34,620 nt of DNA from Candidatus Falkowbacteria bacterium RIFOXYA2_FULL_38_12 (lineage in GTDB: Bacteria; Patescibacteriota; Patescibacteriia; XYB2-FULL-38-15), in assembly GCA_001778095.1 (NCBI GenBank), contig MFGA01000020.1, forward strand, positions 35,426 through 70,045, in the 5' to 3' direction. How positions within the stretch are numbered: the first letter of the stretch is position 1; each line of letters starts with the position of its first letter. The position numbers were made by a program, and so were the translations under genes. This document shows positions 1 through 8,150 of this stretch, piece by piece. The notes beneath the pieces are model-generated. The model worked only from the letters and a program-made list of their open reading frames with translations. It did not search any database and was not told the DNA's origin.

Positions 1-129
1 TTAAAGAAAGCGGATTTGGTTTTTCATACAATCGTCAAGATTGAAGCTGGCTTTACTCCCAACCCTACAATTGACACAGTCAAAAAAATGCGGACGCTCT
101 CGGCGTTTCGTTTGCCTGTCCGTCCGTAG
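1..129 (+). CDS. Partial C-terminal end of an unidentified protein, tail encoded by a repeat
   Basis: Frame 1 is open from the window edge to a TAG at 127-129, giving 42 residues without a start. The first part (about residues 1-30, including IEAGFTPNPTIDTVKKM) reads like ordinary protein sequence. The last dozen residues (RTLSAFRLPVRP) are encoded by the GC-rich repeat at 91-147. The gene therefore either ends inside the repeat or was cut by it. I do not recognise a family, and a 42-residue open stretch can occur by chance. Confidence 0.3.
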   Translation, partial: LKKADLVFHTIVKIEAGFTPNPTIDTVKKMRTLSAFRLPVRP

Positions 130-150
130 CTTTAGCGAAGGTGGGACGAT
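91..150. repeat. GC-rich hairpin repeat (REP-like) left of the defence island
   Basis: In AT-rich surroundings this stretch is GC-rich and folds. GTCCGTCC (118-125) pairs imperfectly (6 of 8) with GGTGGGAC (140-147) around a loop containing CTTTAGCGAA. Similar short GC-rich repeats are common between genes in CPR genomes, by general recollection. A related element in inverted orientation lies at 8064-8112, so the pair brackets the defence genes. Confidence 0.5.
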
Positions 151-166
151 TTAATGAAATAAAATT

Positions 167-2677
167 ATGTCTAATTCCAAAGAAGCAAAAGCGCGAATAA
201 AAATAAACAAATTGCTTGAACAAGCGGGCTGGCGATTTTTTGATAATGAAAAAGGGCAAGCAACTATTTCGCTTGAGCCGAATGTAAAACTTACGCAAAA
301 AGACATTGACGCTTTTGGTGAGGATTTTGAATCTACAAAAAACGGATTTATTGATTTTTTATTGCTTGATGAAAAAGGTTTCCCTCTCGTTATTTTGGAA
401 GCCAAAAAAGAAGATAAAAATCCACTTGACGGAAAAGAACAAGCGAGAAAATATGCTCATACCGAAAATGCCCGTTTTGTAATTCTTTCAAACGGCAATC
501 TTCATTATTTTTGGGATTTGGAACGGGGCGATCCTGAAATTATCACGGAATTTCCAACGCAAGAATCTTTGAAACACAGGCAAGATTTCAAACCCGACAA
601 TCAGCGTTTAGCAGATGAAGAAGTCGAAGAAGACTATATTGCATTTACGCAAAATCCAAACTTCAAAGATGATCCTCGCTATCAAAAAGAAGAAACACGA
701 GAACAATATCTTTGGGACGAAAATTTGCGAATTTTGCGCCCCTATCAACTCAAGGCTGTGCATAGTTTGCAGAAATCCGCCGAAGCTGGAAATGATCGTT
801 TTCTTTTTGAAATGGCAACGGGAACAGGAAAAACGCTTATTTCCGCCGCAATCATTAAACTATTTTTAAGAACAGGAAACGCAAAAAGGATTTTGTTTTT
901 GGTCGATCGTTTGGAATTGGAAGATCAAGCGCACAAAAACTTTGTCCGCTATTTGAGCAACGATTTTTCCTCTGTTATTTACAAACAAAATCGTGATGAC
1001 TGGAAAAAAGCGGAAGTAGTCATTACAACCGTTCAAAGTCTTTCATCGCAAGACAAATACAAAAAACTATTTTCACCGACTGATTTTGATTTAGTTATTG
1101 CCGATGAATCACACCGAGCAATCGGCGGAAATTCCCGTGCAGTTTTTGAATATTTTATCGGCTATAAATTGGGCTTAACTGCAACACCGAAGGACTATTT
1201 GAAAAATGTTGATCCGCAAAAACTATCACAAAAAGATCCGCGAGCTTGGGAAAGACGGCAATTGCTTGATACATACACAACTTTTGGTTGTAAAAATGGC
1301 GAGCCGACTTTTCGTTTCAGTTTGCTGGACGGCGTAAAAGAAGGATTTTTAATCAATCCTATTGTTTCGGACGCGCGAACAGACATTACTACTGAATTAC
1401 TTTCAGAAAAAGGGTATGCGGTTATGGTTGAGGACGAAGAAGGCGGAGAAAGCGAAGAAACATTTTTCCAAAAAGATTTTGAAAAGAAATTCTTTTCCGA
1501 AAAAACAAATCGTGTCTTTTGCCAAACATTTATTGAGAATGCTTTCAAAGACCCGATAAGTGGTGAAATCGGCAAAAGCATTATATTTTGCGTAAGCCAA
1601 AAACATTGTTCAAAAATTACCCAAACCCTCAACCAAATGGCGAGCCAACTTTGGCCCGACAAATACAATTCTGATTTTGCCGTGCAAATAACTTCAAACA
1701 TTGCCGATAGCCAGCAATTCACGATCAATTTTGCAAATAACAATTTAAGCGGACATACAAAATTTCTAGAGAACTACAAATCAAGTAAAACGAGAATTTG
1801 CGTAACTGTCGGAATGATGACAACGGGCTATGACTGCCAAGATATTTTGAATCTTGCGCTTATGCGCCCCGTCTTTTCACCGACTGACTTTATCCAAATC
1901 AAAGGACGCGGAACAAGAAAATTCACTTTTGAATATTCCGATGAATACGATGAAAAGCACAAAGCGACGAAAGATCACTTCAAATTTTTCGATTTTTTCG
2001 CTAACTGCGAATACTTTGAAGAAAAATTTGATTATGATGAAGTTTTGCAATTGCCAATAAAACAAAAAGGAACAGGCGGAGAAGGACCGGTCGGCGTTGA
2101 CATTGACGAATTCGAAACTTTCAATCCTGACAAAGTAAAAACTCTCACCGAAACACCTGTTGGAATTGAGGGAATGAAAGTTGATCGCAAACTTTTTGAA
2201 AAAGCCCGCGAGGAATTACAAAATGATCCCGAAGTTAAAACTGCCGTTCTAAACGAGCAATGGGACAAGGCGGTGCAAATAATGCGGGATAAATACGAAG
2301 ATAAACCGCAATTATTCCTAAACCTTGAAAAAATCCGCAAGAGCGAAAATCTTGACCGCCGTATTTCTTGGCGTGAATTTTTGGAACGAGCTTTCGGCTT
2401 GATTGATGTTTTCAAAACCAAGGATGAGAAACTGGAAGAAGAATGCGAAAAGTTTATTTCAATCTACAAGCCCGAAAGCAAATATGTTCCGCATATCAAA
2501 AATTATCTAAAAGCGTATGTTTCCAGTGAGTATTTTAGAAATGAGATAAACAGCAAACGATTTCCGCGCACGTATGCCGGTTTTACTATGGCGGACTATA
2601 AAGAATTAAACGGTTTTCGCGAAACTATTCCGGAATATGTGAAAGATTATGTTTCGGTTAATGTTTATATGAGGTAA
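167..2677 (+). CDS. hsdR: Type I restriction enzyme, R (motor/nuclease) subunit HsdR
   Basis: The 836-aa product is the DNA-translocating, cleaving subunit of a type I restriction-modification complex. An N-terminal PD-(D/E)XK-type nuclease motif is visible: D63, then E78-A-K80 in VILEAKKE. The SF2 helicase motor follows: Walker A ATGTGKT at 217-223, Walker B DESH at 313-316, GLTATP at 336-341, TTGYDC near 552 and the arginine-finger motif QIKGRGTR at 577-584. The acidic C-terminal third fits the EcoEI-type HsdR C-terminal domain that docks on the methylase. Length is within the usual range for this subfamily. The ATG at 167 has no clear Shine-Dalgarno sequence. The gene is followed after 10 bp by the rhuM-like gene and then by the fused hsdM-hsdS gene, which supplies methylation and target recognition. 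Confidence 0.95.
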   Translation: MSNSKEAKARIKINKLLEQAGWRFFDNEKGQATISLEPNVKLTQKDIDAFGEDFESTKNGFIDFLLLDEKGFPLVILEAKKEDKNPLDGKEQARKYAHTENARFVILSNGNLHYFWDLERGDPEIITEFPTQESLKHRQDFKPDNQRLADEEVEEDYIAFTQNPNFKDDPRYQKEETREQYLWDENLRILRPYQLKAVHSLQKSAEAGNDRFLFEMATGTGKTLISAAIIKLFLRTGNAKRILFLVDRLELEDQAHKNFVRYLSNDFSSVIYKQNRDDWKKAEVVITTVQSLSSQDKYKKLFSPTDFDLVIADESHRAIGGNSRAVFEYFIGYKLGLTATPKDYLKNVDPQKLSQKDPRAWERRQLLDTYTTFGCKNGEPTFRFSLLDGVKEGFLINPIVSDARTDITTELLSEKGYAVMVEDEEGGESEETFFQKDFEKKFFSEKTNRVFCQTFIENAFKDPISGEIGKSIIFCVSQKHCSKITQTLNQMASQLWPDKYNSDFAVQITSNIADSQQFTINFANNNLSGHTKFLENYKSSKTRICVTVGMMTTGYDCQDILNLALMRPVFSPTDFIQIKGRGTRKFTFEYSDEYDEKHKATKDHFKFFDFFANCEYFEEKFDYDEVLQLPIKQKGTGGEGPVGVDIDEFETFNPDKVKTLTETPVGIEGMKVDRKLFEKAREELQNDPEVKTAVLNEQWDKAVQIMRDKYEDKPQLFLNLEKIRKSENLDRRISWREFLERAFGLIDVFKTKDEKLEEECEKFISIYKPESKYVPHIKNYLKAYVSSEYFRNEINSKRFPRTYAGFTMADYKELNGFRETIPEYVKDYVSVNVYMR

Positions 2678-2687
2678 CCAAAAGAAT

Positions 2688-3716
2688 ATGAAAAAAGACA
2701 ATAAAAAACTAACTATCCGCAATTCCACCGCAGAATTTCTTATTTTCACCTCTCAAGCAGGCGAAGAAGGCATTGAAGTTCGTGTAGAAGATGAAAATAT
2801 ATGGCTAACCCAAAAACTGATTGCTAAGCTTTTTGATGTAAATATTCCGAATATAAATGAGCACTTGAAGCATATTTTTGAAAATGGAGAATTGGATGAA
2901 AATTCAGTTATTCGGAATTTCCGAATAACTGCTGTTGATGGAAAACAGTATCAAGCGAAACATTATAACTTAGAGACAATTATCGCCATCGGTTTTCGTG
3001 TTAATTCAGAGAAAGCAACAAATTTTCGCGTATGGGCAAATAAAGTTTTGAAAGATTTTGCTATTCACGGATATGTGTTGGATGATGTCAGGCTTAAAAA
3101 TGGGGCATATTTGAGCAAGCAATATTTTAAAGATTTGATTCTTGAAATTCGCGATATTAGAGAGAGTGAGCGAAATTTTTATCAGCAAATTACCGATATT
3201 TACGCGACTGCGCTTGATTATAATCTTAATTCGCCTACTACGAAAGGTTTTTTTGCCAATGTTCAAAATAAGCTACATTTTGCTACGCACGGGCGCACAG
3301 CAGCGGAATTGATAACAGATCGCGCGAGTCATAAAAAATATTACATGGGGCTGACCTCTTGGAAAAAATCTCCGAATGGAAAAATTTTAAAATCCGATGT
3401 TGTGATTGCCAAAAATTATTTGAATGAAAAAGAAATAAAATTTTTAAACCGCATCGTAACTATGTATCTTGACTATGCGGAAAATCAGGCAGAAAAATGT
3501 ATCCCGATGACAATGGCGGATTGGTCGGGAAAACTAAATGCTTTTTTGAAATTCAATAATGAGAAAATTCTTGACAATGTCGGCAAAATAACGACAGAGA
3601 TGGCGAAAGCTTTTGCCGAAAGTGAGTTTGAAAAATATCGCCCGATTCAAGACAAGCTTTTTAAATCTGACTTTGATCGTGAAATAAAGAAGTTTTTAAA
3701 ATATCATAAAGAATAA
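2688..3716 (+). CDS. rhuM: RhuM-family protein
   Basis: The 342-aa protein matches the RhuM family as I know it. The N-terminal part (about 35-145) has the signature IWLTQKLIAKLFDV, a winged-helix-like region, followed by GELDENSV, dGKQYQAKHYNLETIIAIG, FRVNSEKATNFRVWA and GYVLDD. The C-terminal part (about 190-342) is helical, with HGRTAAELI. RhuM was named from a Salmonella pathogenicity island, but its biochemical role is not established, and the virulence label should not be carried over here. Homologues often sit inside type I restriction loci, as here between hsdR (10-bp gap) and hsdM::hsdS (2-bp gap). The spacing implies one transcript, so a role linked to the restriction complex is a fair inference. 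Confidence 0.85.
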   Translation: MKKDNKKLTIRNSTAEFLIFTSQAGEEGIEVRVEDENIWLTQKLIAKLFDVNIPNINEHLKHIFENGELDENSVIRNFRITAVDGKQYQAKHYNLETIIAIGFRVNSEKATNFRVWANKVLKDFAIHGYVLDDVRLKNGAYLSKQYFKDLILEIRDIRESERNFYQQITDIYATALDYNLNSPTTKGFFANVQNKLHFATHGRTAAELITDRASHKKYYMGLTSWKKSPNGKILKSDVVIAKNYLNEKEIKFLNRIVTMYLDYAENQAEKCIPMTMADWSGKLNAFLKFNNEKILDNVGKITTEMAKAFAESEFEKYRPIQDKLFKSDFDREIKKFLKYHKE

Positions 3717-3718
3717 TT

Positions 3719-6175
3719 GTGCTTGATCAAACTACAAAACGAAAACTTGACTCTGCTCGCAATATTCTTGTTGGAAATGTTACTAATCCAATTTCACAGG
3801 TAGATCAAATAACCAACGCCTTGATTTATAAGTTTATGGATGATATGGATCAGGAAAATTTAGAAGTTGATTTAAAGCCTCAATTTTTTGTTGATGAATA
3901 TAAACAATATTCATGGCGTAAATTAATGGATAAAAAATTATCCGGGCAAGAGAGATTCAATCTTTATGAAGAAGCTACAAAAAAATTAACTTATGCCAAA
4001 CATATCCCATCACTTTTTAGAACAATTTTTGAAAATGCTCGCTTGCCGTATAATGATCCACGCGTCTTAACTCTCTTTTTAAAAGAGATAGACGAATTTT
4101 CTTATAGTCATAGCGAGGAGCTTGGCAATGCTTTTGAATACTTACTCTCCATTCTCGGTTCGCAAGGAGATGCGGGAATGTTTAGAACGCCACGGCACAT
4201 TATTGATTTTATAGTTGATATCGTTGATCCGAAGAAAAACGAAACAATTCTTGACCCTGCTTGCGGAACGGCTGGATTTTTGATTTCTGCTTATAAACAT
4301 ATTGTTAAAAATAATGATGGCAAGGATAATGAAACTGGCAAACCTACTAAAAAAGAAACACTGCTTACGCCCGATGAAAAATTACACCTGATGAATAATC
4401 TTGCGGGCTATGACATTTCGCCAGATATGGTGAAGTTGTCTTTGGTAAATATGTATTTACACGGTTTTCAAAATCCGCAAATTCATAAATACGATACGCT
4501 TTCAAGCGAGAAGCGTTGGGATGAAACCTTTGATGTGATTCTCGCTAATCCGCCGTTTATGTCGCCGAAAGGCGGGATTGTTCCTCACAAAAGATTTTCT
4601 ATCCAAGCTAATCGCGCGGAAGTTTTATTCGTTGATTATATTGTTGAGCACTTAACGATCAAAGGGCGGGCTGGAATCATCGTGCCAGAGGGTGTAATTT
4701 TTAAATCTGATGGAGCATGCAAAGCGCTTCGTAAAAAATTAGTAGAAGACGGACTTTTTACAGTAGTAAGTTTGCCAGCCGGAATTTTTCAGCCATACAG
4801 CGGAGTAAAAACCAGTATTTTGTTTTTTGATAATCAACTGGCAAAGAGATCTCAAGATATTTTATTTATAAAAATTGAAAATGACGGCTTTGATCTCGGT
4901 GCGCAAAGGCGGCCGATTGAGAAAAATGATTTGCCGAAAGCTATAGACCGCATAAGAATATGGAAAAATGTTTTGAATGATATTGATAAAAAGGAAAAAT
5001 TAAAAATTGTTGGCAAACAGGAATCAGTTAATGCTATTTGGGTTGATAAAGAAAAAATATCTGAAAGTGGAGATTATAATTTAACTGGCGAGCGATATCA
5101 GGAAGTTGAGGTTTATAAAAAACAGAAGTGGGAAATGGTGGAGTTGGGGGAAGTTTTAGAATATGAACAGCCAACAAAATATATTGTTAAATCAGTTAAT
5201 TATGATGATAGTTATAAAACCCCTGTTTTAACCGCAGGTAAGACTTTTATATTAGGATATACAAACGAAGAGGACGGTATATTTTCCGCAAAGAATTTAC
5301 CAGTAATTATTTTTGATGATTTTACAACGGCCATCAAATTTGTTGATTTTCCATTTAAAGTAAAATCATCGGCGATGAAAATTTTACGTGCAGATAAAAC
5401 AAAAGCAGATGCGCGATTTTTGTTTCAAATAATGAAGACAATAAAATTTAGACACGATGACCATAAACGGTATTGGATATCAGAATTTTCAAAAATCAAA
5501 ATCCCACTTCCACCCCTTGAAGTTCAAAAAGAAATTGTTGAGCAAATTGAGGTCAAACAAAGTGCCATAGATCACGCCAAGGCGATCATCCAAAATCTAG
5601 AGAGAGAGAGACGCTATTTTGGTCAATCACTTAGAAAATTAGAAGGCGTTAAAATAGTGGAGTTGGGAGAAGTTGCTGAAGTCATTGCTGGACAGTCGCC
5701 AGAAGGAAAATATTACAACGAAACAGGCGAAGGAATGCCATTTTATCAAGGTAAAACAGAATTTTCAGAATTGTATATTGGGAAACCAAAAGTATGGACA
5801 ACAAAAATAACAAAAATTGCAGAGAGAGACGATATTTTAATGTCTGTCCGTGCGCCTGTTGGTCCAGTTAATATTGCAACAGAAAAAGTTTGTATTGGTC
5901 GAGGTCTTGCTTCAATACGGGCAAATAAAGTAGATCCGATGTTCTTATTTAACTTTCTAAAATCAATTGATAATAAAATTAAAGGCAATGGCGGTGCGGT
6001 GTTTGATTCAATAAATAAAAAGCAGATTGAAGAATTAAAAATCCCGCTTCCGTCTTTGGAAATTCAGAAAAAACTTGTCGCCGAGGCAGAAAAAGAACAG
6101 CAAATAATCAACGCAAACAAGCAATTGATTGAAATCTACGAGCAAAAAATTTCTGATGTTTTAAGTGAGATATAG
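3719..6175 (+). CDS. hsdM-hsdS: Fused type I methylase-specificity protein (HsdM::HsdS)
   Basis: The 818-aa product joins two subunits that are normally separate. Residues 1 to about 460 form an HsdM N6-adenine methylase: a helical N-terminal bundle, the AdoMet motif LDPACGTAGFL at 178-188 and catalytic NPPF at 277-280. From about 470 an HsdS-like half follows with two target-recognition domains. TRD1 starts at WEMVELGEV (about 470) and ends at IPLPPLEVQKEIVEQI, before a helical spacer with NLERERRYF. TRD2 starts at VELGEVAEVIAGQSP (about 645) and ends at IPLPSLEIQKKLV. The first codon is GTG at 3719, 2 bp after the rhuM stop. The reading frame is continuous, with no frameshift at the junction. 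As two TRDs are present, one chain could specify a bipartite site, and the usual M2S1 stoichiometry would have to change. Confidence 0.93.
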   Translation: MLDQTTKRKLDSARNILVGNVTNPISQVDQITNALIYKFMDDMDQENLEVDLKPQFFVDEYKQYSWRKLMDKKLSGQERFNLYEEATKKLTYAKHIPSLFRTIFENARLPYNDPRVLTLFLKEIDEFSYSHSEELGNAFEYLLSILGSQGDAGMFRTPRHIIDFIVDIVDPKKNETILDPACGTAGFLISAYKHIVKNNDGKDNETGKPTKKETLLTPDEKLHLMNNLAGYDISPDMVKLSLVNMYLHGFQNPQIHKYDTLSSEKRWDETFDVILANPPFMSPKGGIVPHKRFSIQANRAEVLFVDYIVEHLTIKGRAGIIVPEGVIFKSDGACKALRKKLVEDGLFTVVSLPAGIFQPYSGVKTSILFFDNQLAKRSQDILFIKIENDGFDLGAQRRPIEKNDLPKAIDRIRIWKNVLNDIDKKEKLKIVGKQESVNAIWVDKEKISESGDYNLTGERYQEVEVYKKQKWEMVELGEVLEYEQPTKYIVKSVNYDDSYKTPVLTAGKTFILGYTNEEDGIFSAKNLPVIIFDDFTTAIKFVDFPFKVKSSAMKILRADKTKADARFLFQIMKTIKFRHDDHKRYWISEFSKIKIPLPPLEVQKEIVEQIEVKQSAIDHAKAIIQNLERERRYFGQSLRKLEGVKIVELGEVAEVIAGQSPEGKYYNETGEGMPFYQGKTEFSELYIGKPKVWTTKITKIAERDDILMSVRAPVGPVNIATEKVCIGRGLASIRANKVDPMFLFNFLKSIDNKIKGNGGAVFDSINKKQIEELKIPLPSLEIQKKLVAEAEKEQQIINANKQLIEIYEQKISDVLSEI

Positions 6176-6235
6176 CCCAAAAAAGTCTAAAATACGCTAT
6201 TTTTGTCATTTATCCACAAAATTTAGTATAAACAC

Positions 6236-6264
6236 TTGCAATATTATTAAATATCTGTTAAAAT
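6236..6264 (+). promoter_or_regulatory. Sigma70-type promoter for the AbiL-like pair
   Basis: TTGCAA at 6236-6241 and TAAAAT at 6259-6264 are separated by exactly 17 bp. They lie in the only sizeable gap (128 bp) of the defence island. A Shine-Dalgarno-like AAAGG lies at 6288-6292, 11 nt before the ATG at 6304. The pair therefore probably has its own transcription unit, separate from the restriction genes. Confidence 0.65.
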
Positions 6265-6303
6265 AGCAGTAGTCGAATAATTATTTTAAAGGTTTATAAA
6301 AAT

Positions 6304-7512
6304 ATGATTCACTCATTTACCTGCAAAAATTTTTACTCCTTTGGCGAAGAAACCACGCTCAATTTTGGGGTAAACAATAATGCGCCTGAAAATAACGGTT
6401 ATTTTACTGCCGTCTCGGGTAATCGTCTTTCAAAAGTGGAAACAGTCATCGGTCAGAATGCTTCGGGTAAAACAAATCTGCTCAAAATTTTGCCTTTTTT
6501 GAAATGGCTAATTATTGATTCATTTAATGCAAAGCCAGAAGATCCGATTGTTGTCCAGTCGTTTGCCTTTGGCGAAGCAAAAAGTGAACCGACAAATTTA
6601 TCGGTGGTTTTTGAAATTGACGGAAAAGTTTATGCCTATGATTTTATTATTACTAAAGAAAAGATTCTCAATGAAGAATTGAAATTGACCAGTTTTGCGA
6701 AAGAAAAAAAATCAACCAAAAAAATTTTTTCTCGCGTATGGAATGAAAAAGAAAATCGTTATGACTTTGATGGAGAAAATTTTGAATTGTCTAAAGGATT
6801 TGAAAATCTTTTACGCACTAATGCAAGCGTAATTGGTACCGCCGCCCGCCTTAATCATGCTGAAAGTCGGGTTATTGCAAAATACTGGGGGCAAATTGAA
6901 ACCAATGTTGTTGAAGCTGGCTGGGTTGGAGATCATTTGTTGCCAAACTCAATCGCTCAATTAGGCGAAGCATTTGATTTTTTTAGTGAAAACAGTGCTC
7001 TTAAGGCGGAAGCTGAAAAATTATTGTGTCGTTTCGATCTGGGTTTAAGTGGATTTGAGATAAAAAAAGAAAAAAAAGAAAATGGTTTTTTTCTGAATGT
7101 GCGAGCAGCGCACTTGTTTAATGGACAGAAACAATATTTGCCTGTGCAATATGAGTCTTCTGGCACAAAGCAATTGTTTGTGCTTCTAAAAAGCATTCTT
7201 GTTGCGCTTGAAAAAGGAGGTATTGCGGTCGTTGATGAATTTGATGTCAATCTTCACCCTGAAATGGTGATTGCTTTGTATAATTTATTTGTTCAGCCCG
7301 AGACAAATCCCAAAAATGCTCAATTGTTTATGAGTACTCATAGTCATATTTTGCTCAGCAAGCTTGATAAATATCAAATTGTTTTGGTTGAAAAAAATGA
7401 AAATGGCGTAAGTGAGGCATGGCGATTGGATGAAATGTCTGATGTGCGCTCTGATGAAAATTATTATTCAAAATATCTCGCCGGTGCGTATGGAGCCGTT
7501 CCTAAAATTTAA
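6304..7512 (+). CDS. AAA/ABC-type ATPase of an AbiL (RloA/AbiLi-like) defence pair
   Basis: The 402-aa protein is a single-chain SMC/OLD-like ATPase. It opens with the typical FTCKNFYSFGE strand. Walker A is GQNASGKT at 50-57, and Walker B is VVDEFD with D311 and E312, followed by LHPEM (D-loop region). An ABC-like signature lies before it (YESSGTKQLF), and the H-loop STHSHILLS follows. This arrangement is shared by RloA, AbiLi and the AriA subunit of PARIS. The downstream RloB/AbiLii-like gene 11 bp away supports a two-gene AbiL-type abortive-infection module: the ATPase would sense infection and release or activate the partner. That mechanism is inferred from related systems. Confidence 0.85.
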   Translation: MIHSFTCKNFYSFGEETTLNFGVNNNAPENNGYFTAVSGNRLSKVETVIGQNASGKTNLLKILPFLKWLIIDSFNAKPEDPIVVQSFAFGEAKSEPTNLSVVFEIDGKVYAYDFIITKEKILNEELKLTSFAKEKKSTKKIFSRVWNEKENRYDFDGENFELSKGFENLLRTNASVIGTAARLNHAESRVIAKYWGQIETNVVEAGWVGDHLLPNSIAQLGEAFDFFSENSALKAEAEKLLCRFDLGLSGFEIKKEKKENGFFLNVRAAHLFNGQKQYLPVQYESSGTKQLFVLLKSILVALEKGGIAVVDEFDVNLHPEMVIALYNLFVQPETNPKNAQLFMSTHSHILLSKLDKYQIVLVEKNENGVSEAWRLDEMSDVRSDENYYSKYLAGAYGAVPKI

Positions 7513-7523
7513 TTGTCAAAAAT

Positions 7524-8063
7524 ATGTCAAGAACGAATCCATATAAGAAAAAACGTCGAAGTGCCAAGCGAACGCTATTGATGTATGGCGAAGGATTGGG
7601 CGAAGAAATGTTTCTAAGACACTTGCGATCGCTTTATGCTCATAATAGTGGCGTATCTGTAACAATCAGAAATGGAAAAGGGGGGAATCCTAAAAGTGTT
7701 GTTATAAACGCCGCAAACGAACCAGGTGATTTCGAAAAGCGGATTGTAATTTTAGATAATGATAAAGATAAAAAAGAAATGGATCAGGCTCGAGTTGAGG
7801 CTAAAAAGAAAAGCGTGGCGATACTTGAAAATTCGCCTTGTTTGGAATCAACATTGCTTTCCATTCTTCGTACTGAACAAAATTTTTCTACTAAAAAATC
7901 AGCATGGTGCAAAAATGAATTCGAATTAAATTATATGGACAAAAAGAAACGAATAGAATTAGAAGAATACAAGAAAGTTTTTTCAAAACAAATTTTAGAT
8001 GGTCAGAAAGATAAAATTTTAGAATTGAAAGCACTTATAAATTTAATGGAAGGAAAATTATAG
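7524..8063 (+). CDS. RloB/AbiLii-like protein, probable effector of the defence pair
   Basis: The 179-aa protein carries the three blocks I associate with the RloB/AbiLii family: an acidic motif MYGEGLGEE (20-28, usual form EGxTE), ILDNDKD (77-82) and NSPCLESTLL (103-112, usual form SNPCFExWLL). The arrangement of acidic residues resembles a Toprim-like nuclease core, as in AriB of PARIS. A basic N-terminus (KKKRRSAKR) could contact nucleic acid. It follows the ATPase gene by 11 bp. The family is known from plasmid abortive infection (AbiL) and from genes linked to Campylobacter type I restriction loci (rlo). The phenylalanine and tryptophan usual in the third block are replaced, so this is a divergent member. 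Confidence 0.72.
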   Translation: MSRTNPYKKKRRSAKRTLLMYGEGLGEEMFLRHLRSLYAHNSGVSVTIRNGKGGNPKSVVINAANEPGDFEKRIVILDNDKDKKEMDQARVEAKKKSVAILENSPCLESTLLSILRTEQNFSTKKSAWCKNEFELNYMDKKKRIELEEYKKVFSKQILDGQKDKILELKALINLMEGKL

Positions 8064-8112
8064 TCCCGCCGTCCCGCCGAAAAGTTTTGGGGGCGAAGCC
8101 AAAGCAGGCGGG
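8064..8112. repeat. GC-rich hairpin repeat right of the defence island
   Basis: CCCGCC at 8073-8078 pairs with GGCGGG at 8107-8112. Inside, TTTGG can pair with CCAAA around GGGCGAAG. The minus strand starts TTTGCCCGCC, close to TTTGCCTGTC of the repeat at 111-120, so the two are inverted relative to each other. The repeat begins directly after the stop of the AbiLii-like gene. No T-run follows, so it is not an obvious terminator. Confidence 0.5.
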
Positions 8113-8150
8113 CAAAAAGGAAGGGGATTGGGGGGATTGTTTAAATAAAT

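Noticed and set aside
69-83. TTGAC-ACA-GTCAA hairpin as a terminator
   Set aside because: The stem is only 5 bp and AT-rich, and the following run is A on the plus strand; the T-run on the minus strand precedes the stem.
1195-1743. Minus-strand 182-codon frame inside hsdR
   Set aside because: It is antisense to conserved helicase motifs of HsdR and has no recognisable protein features.
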